Of a stretch of 37,389 nucleotides of DNA, positions 9,616 to 16,707 are shown in pieces. The number at the start of each line of letters is the position of its first letter. Position 1 is the stretch's first letter. The position numbers and the translations under genes are program-made. The DNA is from an uncultured Methylococcaceae bacterium (lineage in GTDB: Bacteria > Pseudomonadota > Gammaproteobacteria > Methylococcales > Methylomonadaceae), in the NCBI GenBank assembly GCA_913056195.1, contig CAJXMF010000028.1:1-37389 (forward strand), given 5' to 3'. The notes under the pieces are model-generated. The model searched no databases. It was not told the DNA's origin and was given only the letters and a program-made list of their open reading frames with translations.

Positions 9616-9779
9616 CTTAGGACTGAGGATGAAATAAAACTCGAAACTAGCGTAGGATTTTTGTTCAGATTCAAGGCGTGAAAATAGGCGCATAGTAAAC
9701 TATGTAACTATTTCCACAACGTAGAAGCTGGATAAAAAGACAAGTTAGTTTCGGGGGTTATAAAATCCTCAGTCCTTAG
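9616..9779. repeat. 164-bp inverted-repeat (MITE-like) element
   Basis: The ends are inverted copies: CTTAGGACTGAGGAT at 9616-9630 and ATCCTCAGTCCTTAG at 9765-9779, 14 of 15 bases matching. A weaker second pairing lies inside (CGAAACTA with TAGTTTCG). The centre has nested arms: AAATAG/CTATTT around CATAGT/ACTATG. No clear target duplication is seen at the edges. It fills the space between the htpX stop and the hairpin at 9587-9613. It does not resemble the 154-bp element and I see only one copy in the window. Confidence 0.7.
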
Positions 9780-9784
9780 AGTGC

Positions 9785-10660
9785 TCAACGGAGCTTTTCA
9801 AGCGCAGCAATGCGCTCTTCCAAAGGCGGATGGCTCATGAATAACTTTTGCACATGACCGCCATTGATACAGAAAGCAGCCAATTGTTCTGGCATATCTT
9901 CAGGCTCATGGGAATGCTGCAATGCTTTGAGTGCATTGATCATTTTTTGTTTACCCGCCAGGCGAGCGCCACCCGCATCGGCGCGGAATTCGCGATAACG
10001 CGAGAACCACATCACCAGCATGGTCGCCAGAATGGACAACACAATCTGCATGACGATTTGCGTGATGTAATAAGCCGGACCATAACCGCGTTCGGTTTTA
10101 AACACAACACGGTCAACGACATGCCCAATCACACTGGCAAAGAAATAGACAAAGGTATTCACCACACCCTGCATCAGCGCCATGGTGACCATATCGCCAT
10201 TACTGACATGGCTGATTTCATGGCCCAGAACGGCCTCGATTTCATCCGGGCTCATGCTTTGCAACAAGCCTGTGCTGACGGCAACCAAAGCATCATTTTT
10301 GCTCATGCCGGTGGCGAAGGCATTAGGGTCCGGCGACTGAAAAATACCGACTTCCGGCATGCCGATTCCAGCCTGGCGTGCCAGTTTGGTGACGATATCG
10401 ACCAGCCATTGTTCGGTCTGGTTTTGAGGCTGCTCAATCACATAAACGCCCATGGACTGTTTGGCCATCCATTTCGACATGGCCAATGAGATGAATGAGC
10501 CGGTCATACCAATAACGGCCGACATGATCAGCAGGGCATTCAGATCCAGGTTGACGCCTTGGGCATCCAGGGTTCCACTGATTCCAAGAAGATTAAAAAC
10601 AACGCTGATGACCACTAAAATGGCCGCATTGGTTGCCAAAAACAACAAAATTCGCATCAT
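9785..10660 (-). CDS. htpX: Membrane zinc metalloprotease HtpX
   Basis: The 291-residue product is an inner-membrane M48 peptidase that degrades damaged membrane proteins. The zinc motif HEISH is at residues 147-151 and the third ligand is probably Glu224 in RYREFRADAGG. Membrane segments are visible at about 3-27, 43-62, 160-182 and 197-220. The C-terminus has the typical SHPPLEERIAALE. Two ATGs stand in tandem at the start; AAAGGA is 9 bases before the first. It is transcribed away from the sorbosone dehydrogenase-like gene across a 113-base divergent gap. In E. coli htpX responds to envelope stress; no such regulator site is evident here. Confidence 0.96.
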   Translation of the reverse strand: MMRILLFLATNAAILVVISVVFNLLGISGTLDAQGVNLDLNALLIMSAVIGMTGSFISLAMSKWMAKQSMGVYVIEQPQNQTEQWLVDIVTKLARQAGIGMPEVGIFQSPDPNAFATGMSKNDALVAVSTGLLQSMSPDEIEAVLGHEISHVSNGDMVTMALMQGVVNTFVYFFASVIGHVVDRVVFKTERGYGPAYYITQIVMQIVLSILATMLVMWFSRYREFRADAGGARLAGKQKMINALKALQHSHEPEDMPEQLAAFCINGGHVQKLFMSHPPLEERIAALEKLR

Positions 10661-10773
10661 GATGATATTCCTTTGGTTAAAATCTAAGTTGTCTGAAATA
10701 TAAGGGTGGTATCGCTTTATTTCAAGCTATAGAGTGATAAACTGTTAAAAAGTTTGTGACAGGGGAAAAACAA

Positions 10774-11886
10774 ATGCAAAAAAATATTCGCGTATGGGTA
10801 TTGTTCGTTTGGACTTATGCGACAAGTGCTGTGGCGATGCCGCCGGAACAGGTGTTATCGCATTTGAAACTGCCGGATGGTTTTCAAATCAATTTATTCG
10901 CCCGGGATGTTCCCAATGCCCGAACCCTGGCTTTAGGCGATGATGGTGTTGTGTTTGTCGGTACCCGGCAAGCGGGCCGTGTTTATGCGCTGCAAGACAG
11001 TAACGGCGATGGCGTCGCCGATAAGCGCTTTGACATTGCCAAAGGCTTATATATGCCCAATGGTGTGGCGTATCGCAATGGTGATTTGTTTGTGGCGGAA
11101 ACCCATCGGATTATCCGTTATCGAAATATCCAACAGCATTTAGGGCAACGGCTAAAGCCCGAAGTTGTGTACGATAAACTGCCGCATGATCGTCATCATG
11201 GCTGGAAATATCTGCGTTTTGGGCCGGACGGAAAATTGTATACCGCAGTCGGTGCGCCGTGTAATATCTGTTTGCCGAAGAAACCCATTTATACCGCACT
11301 GGTACGCTTAAATCCGGATGGCAGTGATTTTGAAATTTTGGCCCGAGGCATTCGCAACAGTGTCGGCTTTGACTGGCAGCCTGATACGAAAACGCTGTAT
11401 TTTACCGACAATGGCCGTGATTACCTCGGTGATGATGAGCCCGCCGATGAGCTGAACCGCTGGCGTAAAAAAGGCCAGCATTTTGGCTATCCTTTTTGTC
11501 ATGGTGGCGATGTGCTCGACCCTGAATTTGGTCAAGGAAAATCGTGCAAAGATTATGTCCCGCCCGTATGGCGGTTTAAAGCCCATATGGCGCCATTGGG
11601 TTTGCGTTTTTATACCGGCCGGCAATTCCCTCAGCGATATAAAAATCAGTTGTTTGTGGCCCAACATGGCTCCTGGAATCGCAGCAAGGCGCAGGGTTAT
11701 CGCGTGGCAATGGTTAAATTTAAAGGCGATAAGGCCATCAGCGAGCAGGTTTTTATCGACGGTTGGTTAACGCCTGATGGACAGGTTTTAGGACGACCCA
11801 CCGATATTTTGCAAATGCCCGACGGCAGTCTGTTGATTGCCGATGACACCTTGGGCGTTATCTATCGAGTGAACTATCAAAAATGA
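10774..11886 (+). CDS. Sorbosone/glucose dehydrogenase-like beta-propeller protein, periplasmic
   Basis: The 370-residue product belongs to the PQQ-type glucose/sorbosone dehydrogenase family, a six-bladed propeller. An N-terminal signal (residues 1-20, ending ATSAVA) predicts export. Visible features are LPDGFQINLFARDVPNARTL, a calcium-type loop DSNGDGVADK, LPHDRHHGWKYLRFGPDGKL, GAPCNIC, and GIRNSVGFDW with FTDNGRD. The frame opens at a GTG at 10756, but ATG at 10774 is seven bases after AGGGGA and begins the signal peptide. Its stop overlaps the next start as ATGA. Many members have no known substrate, and PQQ use here is not shown. Confidence 0.88.
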   Translation: MQKNIRVWVLFVWTYATSAVAMPPEQVLSHLKLPDGFQINLFARDVPNARTLALGDDGVVFVGTRQAGRVYALQDSNGDGVADKRFDIAKGLYMPNGVAYRNGDLFVAETHRIIRYRNIQQHLGQRLKPEVVYDKLPHDRHHGWKYLRFGPDGKLYTAVGAPCNICLPKKPIYTALVRLNPDGSDFEILARGIRNSVGFDWQPDTKTLYFTDNGRDYLGDDEPADELNRWRKKGQHFGYPFCHGGDVLDPEFGQGKSCKDYVPPVWRFKAHMAPLGLRFYTGRQFPQRYKNQLFVAQHGSWNRSKAQGYRVAMVKFKGDKAISEQVFIDGWLTPDGQVLGRPTDILQMPDGSLLIADDTLGVIYRVNYQK

Positions 11887-12473
11887 CTGATAAACAGTTT
11901 GAAATCATCAACAAGGAAACCGTTTACCAAGGCTTTTTCCGGTTGGAAAAATACCGTTTGAAACATACGCTGTTTCAAGGCGGCTGGAGTCATGACATTG
12001 TCCGCGAATTGTTTCGCCGTGGCGACTGTGTGGCCGTTCTGCTGTATGATCCGGTGCGTGATGAAGTGGTGTTGATCGAACAATTCAGAATTGGCGCGGT
12101 GTTGCGTAAAAAACAGGCCTGGCTGCTGGAAATTGTTGCGGGCGCTGTGGAGTCAGGTGAAACGGCGGCGGAGGTGGCGCGTCGGGAAGCGGAAGAAGAG
12201 GCCGGTTGCACGATTCAGGAGCTGCGATTGATTCACGAATTTTATACCTCGCCCGGCGGCGCTTCTGAATGGCTCAGCTTATTTTACGGGCGGATCGACA
12301 GCCGCAATGTCGGCGGTATTTTCGGGCTGGATGACGAAGATGAAAATATTCGGGTCAGTGCGGTTAAATTTGAACGCGCGTATCAGATGATGGCGCAGGG
12401 CGAAATCGATTCAGCGATTCCGATTATCGCCCTGCAATGGTTATATATTCATCGCCATACATTACGCGGTTAA
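11883..12473 (+). CDS. nudF: ADP-ribose pyrophosphatase, NudF type (Nudix hydrolase)
   Basis: The 196-residue product should cleave ADP-ribose to AMP and ribose 5-phosphate. The Nudix box is complete at residues 87-108: Gly87, Glu93, Arg101-Glu102, Glu104-Glu106 and Gly108. The following YTSPGGASEWLSLFYGRID is typical of the ADP-ribose branch (the conserved Pro lies about 15 residues after the box). The start codon overlaps the stop of the preceding dehydrogenase-like gene by four bases. Its TAA overlaps the TAA of the convergent glgX gene. Substrate is inferred from family resemblance. Confidence 0.92.
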   Translation: MTDKQFEIINKETVYQGFFRLEKYRLKHTLFQGGWSHDIVRELFRRGDCVAVLLYDPVRDEVVLIEQFRIGAVLRKKQAWLLEIVAGAVESGETAAEVARREAEEEAGCTIQELRLIHEFYTSPGGASEWLSLFYGRIDSRNVGGIFGLDDEDENIRVSAVKFERAYQMMAQGEIDSAIPIIALQWLYIHRHTLRG

Positions 12474-14608
12474 TCGGCAATCAGCTTGTTTTCAAAGACC
12501 ACAACCGAGTGTGGCTGAATCGTATAAGCGGATTCACAATAGCGGCTTTGCTCCGGTCGCGGAATAATATCCTCCTCGCCCGATCTGGCGGTATCGACCG
12601 AAAGACACCAGTAATGATCGCTGATAACCGGTAGCTCGACCGAAATCGCCTGCTCATCCATGTTCAGTGCAATGAAGATATCCGGCTCCCTGGGGTCTGC
12701 AGCACCGAGCGTAAAGGCTAAAAAGCGGTTGTCAGGGTTATCCCAGTCGGGAGCCTGATCCGGATGCGTATGTTGCCAGCTGATATCGGGGATATCGCGG
12801 CCTTCAATTAGCTTTCCGGTAAAGAAATGCCGTCGCATTAATGTGGCATGACGTTTTCTGAGTCGGATCATGAGCCGCACAAAACGCACCATATCCTGGT
12901 TTTTTTCGACCTGATCCCAATTCAGCCAGGCGAGTTCATTATCCTGGCAATAACAATTATTGTTGCCCTGCTGTGAATGCAAAAATTCATCGCCGGCCAA
13001 TAGCATCGGCACGCCCTGGCTCAGGAGCAAAATAGCAAAGGTATTTTTGGCCTGACGTCGGCGCAAAGCCAGAATGGCCGGATCATCGGTATCGCCTTCT
13101 ACACCATGGTTATAGCTCAGGTTATGGTCGCAACCGTCGCGGTTGTGTTCGCCATTGGCGTCATTATGTTTTTCGTTATAACTCAACAAATCATTCAGCG
13201 TAAAGCCATCATGACAGGTGACAAAATTGATGCTGCTGATCGGCAAGCGCTGTTGTTCTTCATATAAATCACTGCTGCCGCAAATACGCGTTGCCAGGTT
13301 TTTAACCATACCTTTATCGCCACGCACATATTGGCGCACCACATCGCGATAAATGCCATTCCACTCGGCCCAGCGGAATCCAGGAAAACAGCCGACCTGA
13401 TATAAACCGGTGGCATCCCAGGCTTCGGCAATCAGTTTGGTTTTAGCCAGTTGTTCTGAGAGTTCAATACCCCAGACAATGGGCGGATTATCCAGAACGC
13501 TGCCATCCTCGCCACGCGATAAGGCACTGGCCAAATCAAACCGGAAGCCATCGACATGCATCTCTCTGACCCAGTATTCCAGGCAACCGATGATAAAGCG
13601 TGACACCAGTGGATGGTTGGCATTTACCGTATTACCGCAGCCGGTATAGTCATGGAAGATGCTTTTATCGACTTTATCGATCAGATAAAAACTGTTGCCG
13701 ACCATGCCTTTAAAATTGATTATCGGGCCATCGGGTCCGGATTCGGAGGTATGATTGAAGACCACGTCCATAATCACCCCGATACCGGCTTTATGTAACG
13801 CCTTCACCATATCGCAGAATTCTTGTTGATGAGTGCCTTGTTCCGGCGTGACGCAATAGCCAGGATGCGGGCTGAAAAAACTGTGGGTGCTGTAGCCCCA
13901 GTAATTTTTCAAACCTAACTCGGCAGTATGCTCGGGAACATCTTGTTCATCAAAGGCCATAACCGGCAGCAACTCAACGTGGCTGATGCCTAAACTTTTT
14001 AAATAAGGAATTTTCTCGATGACACCGGCAAAGGTACCCGGCTGTTTGACATGTGATGATGAGTGGCGCGTGAAGCCGCCAACATGCATCTCATAAATAA
14101 TAGCGCGTTCACTGCGGATGGCCAGCGGCGTATCGCCTTCCCAGTCATAACGGTCATCCACCACCACGCTGCGCATGGCATAATCCCCATTATCGCCAGG
14201 GAAGCACGCCAATGCACGGTTCCAATGCTTTATGCTGACCGCACGCGCCCATGGGTCGAGCAAATGTTTTTCCTTGTCGAAACACAAGCCGGTATGACGG
14301 GTATCGTGGTTTGGCCCATCCACACGCCAGCTATACCAGGTGCCTGCAGGTAAGAACTTGACAAAGATATGCCAGGAAAAAAACGTACAATGCTTATCCT
14401 TGGATAAGTTGATGACTTGAAAAGGCTCTTTACAGTCTTCCGTTTTATACAGCAATAATTCCACGGCCTCAGCATGGCGGCTGAAGATGGAAAAATTCAC
14501 CCCATCTGGACTAAATTTTGCGCCATGAGGATAAGGACTTCCGGGTTTCGTTTTAAACACTATGGATGCTATAAAAGTTAAAGTTAAGGAATCTTTGATT
14601 CTACTCAA
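12470..14608 (-). CDS. glgX: Glycogen debranching enzyme GlgX
   Basis: The 712-residue product hydrolyses alpha-1,6 branch points in glycogen limit dextrins. An N-terminal CBM48-like domain (about 20-120) precedes a GH13 catalytic domain: region I DVVFNH (281-286), nucleophile Asp358 in DGFRFDLA, acid Glu395 in LIAEAWD, and Asp467 in FVTCHDGFTLND. The GNNNCYCQDNELAWLNW segment is characteristic of GlgX. The start is uncertain: TTG at 14608 gives the longest form, GTG at 14560 begins closer to the usual family N-terminus, and neither has a good ribosome-binding site. A near-perfect palindrome covers the TTG. No other glycogen gene is in the window. Confidence 0.93.
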   Translation of the reverse strand: MSRIKDSLTLTFIASIVFKTKPGSPYPHGAKFSPDGVNFSIFSRHAEAVELLLYKTEDCKEPFQVINLSKDKHCTFFSWHIFVKFLPAGTWYSWRVDGPNHDTRHTGLCFDKEKHLLDPWARAVSIKHWNRALACFPGDNGDYAMRSVVVDDRYDWEGDTPLAIRSERAIIYEMHVGGFTRHSSSHVKQPGTFAGVIEKIPYLKSLGISHVELLPVMAFDEQDVPEHTAELGLKNYWGYSTHSFFSPHPGYCVTPEQGTHQQEFCDMVKALHKAGIGVIMDVVFNHTSESGPDGPIINFKGMVGNSFYLIDKVDKSIFHDYTGCGNTVNANHPLVSRFIIGCLEYWVREMHVDGFRFDLASALSRGEDGSVLDNPPIVWGIELSEQLAKTKLIAEAWDATGLYQVGCFPGFRWAEWNGIYRDVVRQYVRGDKGMVKNLATRICGSSDLYEEQQRLPISSINFVTCHDGFTLNDLLSYNEKHNDANGEHNRDGCDHNLSYNHGVEGDTDDPAILALRRRQAKNTFAILLLSQGVPMLLAGDEFLHSQQGNNNCYCQDNELAWLNWDQVEKNQDMVRFVRLMIRLRKRHATLMRRHFFTGKLIEGRDIPDISWQHTHPDQAPDWDNPDNRFLAFTLGAADPREPDIFIALNMDEQAISVELPVISDHYWCLSVDTARSGEEDIIPRPEQSRYCESAYTIQPHSVVVFENKLIAD

Positions 14609-14635
14609 TTTTGTCAGCTTTTGCTGATAAAATTG
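14606..14635 (-). promoter_or_regulatory. Palindrome over the upstream glgX start
   Basis: Arms 14606-14618 and 14623-14635 pair with one mismatch around a TTTT loop. The arm includes the TTG candidate start of glgX. It could be an operator, a leader hairpin or a decayed terminator. Its presence makes the downstream GTG start at 14560 more attractive. Confidence 0.35.
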
Positions 14636-14670
14636 CTCAAATTATGGCATTTATGGTGCGTATGTTGATC

Positions 14671-14765
14671 GTTCCCAAGCTGGAACTTGCCTGTTCGGTG
14701 GATGCGCTGCGCTTATCCACCCTACGGATTGCTCGTTCTTTTGCTCAGGCTTGGGAGCTGTCTTG
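14671..14765. repeat. Dispersed palindromic repeats upstream of glgX
   Basis: Two recognisable units sit here. A GTTCCCAAGC-type unit starts at 14671. A palindrome with GGTGGAT at 14697-14703 and ATCCACC at 14715-14721 follows; its reverse complement recurs almost exactly at 20953-20976. Together with the 154-bp element they occupy most of the 385-base gap between glgX and the DUF2288 gene. No gene is seen in that gap. Confidence 0.65.
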
Positions 14766-14790
14766 AGTGAAAGTTAATCATACAAACGAG

Positions 14791-14944
14791 GTAACTACTC
14801 AGCGTGTTTGGGGCTGAAGGCATAGGCTATTGATTTATAAGGACGCGTAAATACGTCCCTGTAAACTCTGCTGCAACGTCCTGTTGCAGAAGCCTGATAA
14901 ATCAACAGCCTATGCCCACAGAAGAATTTATGCTGAGTAGTTAC
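14791..14944 (+). repeat. 154-bp MITE-like element, copy B (intact)
   Basis: Terminal inverted repeats are GTAACTACTCAGCGT (14791-14805) and its complement (14930-14944, one change). A second 18-bp inverted pair lies at 14821-14838 and 14897-14914. Two hairpins fill the middle: GGACG/CGTCC (14841-14858) and CTGCAAC/GTTGCAG (14871-14889). The direct repeat CAAACGAG flanks it at 14783-14790 and 14945-14952, a target-site duplication. No open reading frame for a transposase is present. Confidence 0.93.
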
Positions 14945-14993
14945 CAAACGAGGAGAAATTTGCTCTAATTATGAGCATATGCTGGGTCATGTT

Positions 14994-15308
14994 CTATTGG
15001 TCATCCTGTACGTGGTGCTGTACCAGAATCCAGGGCTTGACCACAACGGTCCAGCCCTGAGCGTCGTTGCCCAGCCACTCTCGGGCTTGCTGATCGCTGA
15101 CCGGGCCAATTTTTTCCTGTTCGAGCCATTGCTTGACCTGATGTTTGTTATCCATGGAAAACATCAGTGCAACCTCAACCAGGTCCAGTTCGGGGGCAAC
15201 CGAAATCGCCAGGCCGCTGGCGAAAAAGCGTTGTAATTCCGACCAGTGAATTTTTGAGGTTTCCTGGTTGATTTTATGTCGTAATAATTGTTCGTCGTTT
15301 TTCATCAT
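14994..15308 (-). CDS. DUF2288 family protein
   Basis: The 104-residue product matches DUF2288, a small cytoplasmic family of unknown function. Recognisable pieces are KIHWSELQRFFASG, the ELDLVEVA helix, a middle part with DNKHQVKQWL, and the C-terminal WTVVVKPWILVQHHV. Two ATG codons stand in tandem at the start (15308 and 15305) and no strong ribosome-binding site precedes them. It points away from the TPR gene across a 229-base divergent gap. Nothing in the sequence tells its function. Confidence 0.85.
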   Translation of the reverse strand: MMKNDEQLLRHKINQETSKIHWSELQRFFASGLAISVAPELDLVEVALMFSMDNKHQVKQWLEQEKIGPVSDQQAREWLGNDAQGWTVVVKPWILVQHHVQDDQ

Positions 15309-15351
15309 AATGATTTTTTCAGGGAAGGTAAATATTCAGAGCTCACTCAAT

Positions 15352-15389
15352 ATCTCCTTCTCCCTCCGGGACAAGGTTGGGATGAGGGT
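15352..15389. repeat. Short CCCTCCGGG-type palindromic repeat
   Basis: The stretch CTCCTTCTCCCTCCGGGAC followed by AAGGTTGGGATGAGGG forms an imperfect hairpin (CCTT/AAGG and CCC/GGG) and resembles widespread proteobacterial intergenic repeats of this type. It lies in the divergent gap between DUF2288 and the TPR gene. The rest of that gap is AT-rich without a clear promoter. Confidence 0.5.
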
Positions 15390-15537
15390 ATCAAATAGCA
15401 GGGAGTTTCGAATATTTACGGTTGCAGCGGTTCGTGTAAACGTAAAAAAATGCGCTATCATAGCAAACCTGATTAACGCATTGACGGCAGCATACAGCGC
15501 GGGCCGTGAATCATAACAATAAAAAAGAGGAGAGAAT

Positions 15538-16389
15538 ATGTCTATTTTCAGTTCGCTGGGTAAGGCGAGAACCTTAAAGGCAGCCATCCAGCAGGTTGCC
15601 GAGGCCAGAAAAAATACCGGTGGTCGTGCTGAACAATTGTATAAAAGTGCGTATCAGGCCTTCGCCAAGGTTGTCGAAGGCGATTTGAATACAGCAGAGG
15701 CCTTGTATAACTGGGGGTTTGCGTTACTGCATGAAGCTAAAGAAAATGCATCTGAAAACGTCCGGCAGCAGCTGGATGAGGCGATAGAAAAGTTCACGTT
15801 TTGTCTGCTGGTTGCGCCCTCGCATTTAGGTGCGGCGATTGATGGTGGCGTCGCCTATATGGAAAAAGCACGCATCAACAATGTCAGCCCGGATGACCGT
15901 TTGTATACACAGGCACTGACATTTTTTGAGCGGGCCGATCACATTCAAAAGGGCAGTGCGGCGTATAATATGGCCTGCGTTTATGCCTTGCAGGGTAATA
16001 CCGAGGCCTGCAAGACTGCATTGGAGTTGGCGCGTGAAAAAGGCAGTCTGCCTGATGAAGATGATGTCATGAATGATGCGGATATGGCAGCGGTAAAATA
16101 TGCGCCATGGTTTCAAGACTTTTTGGGAAAAGTGGCAGTGCAAAAAGTCGAACGCGAAGTTAATGACAAGCGCAGTCGGCGTGGCTTGAAAAAGGTCGAA
16201 GAACTTAAATTGGATCTGGAGGATTTACCCCCGCGTCCAACCGACTCGATGCTGCGTCGTCATTATGACACGATGGTTAAGGCCAGGCTGGATGAATTGA
16301 AAGAACAAGACGCCGAGCGAAAGCGCCAGGAGGCCGAAGCCCGGGACAGGAAGAAAAATAAAGACCAGTTTGATTACTATAAAAAATAG
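15538..16389 (+). CDS. TPR-repeat protein of unknown function
   Basis: The 283-residue product is soluble with no signal peptide. The body (about 35-180) is made of helical TPR-like repeats, for example AEALYNWGFALLHEA, LGAAIDGGVAYMEKA and SAAYNMACVYALQGN. The last 90 residues are highly charged, with a likely helix rich in Lys, Arg, Glu and Asp (RLDELKEQDAERKRQEAEAR) and an end DQFDYYKK. The ribosome-binding site GAGGAGAG is excellent. It is probably a scaffold or binding protein; I do not recognise a named family. The stop codon TAG lies inside the target duplication of the 154-bp element that begins two bases downstream. Confidence 0.85.
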   Translation: MSIFSSLGKARTLKAAIQQVAEARKNTGGRAEQLYKSAYQAFAKVVEGDLNTAEALYNWGFALLHEAKENASENVRQQLDEAIEKFTFCLLVAPSHLGAAIDGGVAYMEKARINNVSPDDRLYTQALTFFERADHIQKGSAAYNMACVYALQGNTEACKTALELAREKGSLPDEDDVMNDADMAAVKYAPWFQDFLGKVAVQKVEREVNDKRSRRGLKKVEELKLDLEDLPPRPTDSMLRRHYDTMVKARLDELKEQDAERKRQEAEARDRKKNKDQFDYYKK

Positions 16390-16391
16390 GT

Positions 16392-16545
16392 GTAATTACT
16401 CAGCGTAAATTCTTCTGTGGGCATAGGCTGTTGATTTATCAGGCTTCTGCAACAGGACGTTGCAGCAGAGTTTACAGGGACGTATTTACGCGTCCTTATA
16501 AATCAATAGCCTATGCCTTCAGCCCCAAACACGCTGAGTAGTTAC
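16392..16545 (-). repeat. 154-bp MITE-like element, copy C (intact, reverse orientation)
   Basis: This copy is inverted relative to copy B and differs from the consensus by a single base (GTAATTAC at its left end here). The direct repeat AAATAGGT flanks it at 16384-16391 and 16546-16553. The left copy of that duplication contains the final codon and TAG stop of the TPR gene. Confidence 0.93.
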
Positions 16546-16583
16546 AAATAGGTGTTAATTTATCATCTTTGATATTTTCATCT

Positions 16584-16699
16584 TGTTCCCAAACTCTGTT
16601 TGGGAACACATGCCTTGATAGCTCCGGCTGTACAATACCGAACGACGCGAAGCAGAGCGTCTAAACCCGGCGTTCCCAAACGGCGTTTGAGAACGAGAA
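16584..16699. repeat. GTTCCCAA-type palindromic repeat pair
   Basis: A perfect palindrome TGTTCCCAAAC/GTTTGGGAACA (16584-16608) is followed by a second, CGTTCCCAAACG/CGTTTGAGAACG (16671-16695, one mismatch). The segment 16649-16699 is similar to 20868-20918. Related units occur near 28125-28215 and 35326-35450. It fills the gap downstream of pyrD. No gene is present. Confidence 0.72.
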
Positions 16700-16707
16700 A
16701 TCTTTGC

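Noticed and set aside
9616-9779. The 164-bp element as another copy of the 154-bp element
   Set aside because: The ends and interior are different sequences; only the general palindromic plan is shared.
9848-10489. 213-codon plus-strand open frame
   Set aside because: His-rich shadow of htpX on the opposite strand; no family features.
14791-14944. The repeated 154-bp unit as a CRISPR array, tRNA or rho-independent terminator
   Set aside because: Copies are far apart with no regular spacers; the fold is not a tRNA cloverleaf with anticodon and CCA-end features; no T-run follows the stem. Target duplications show a mobile element.
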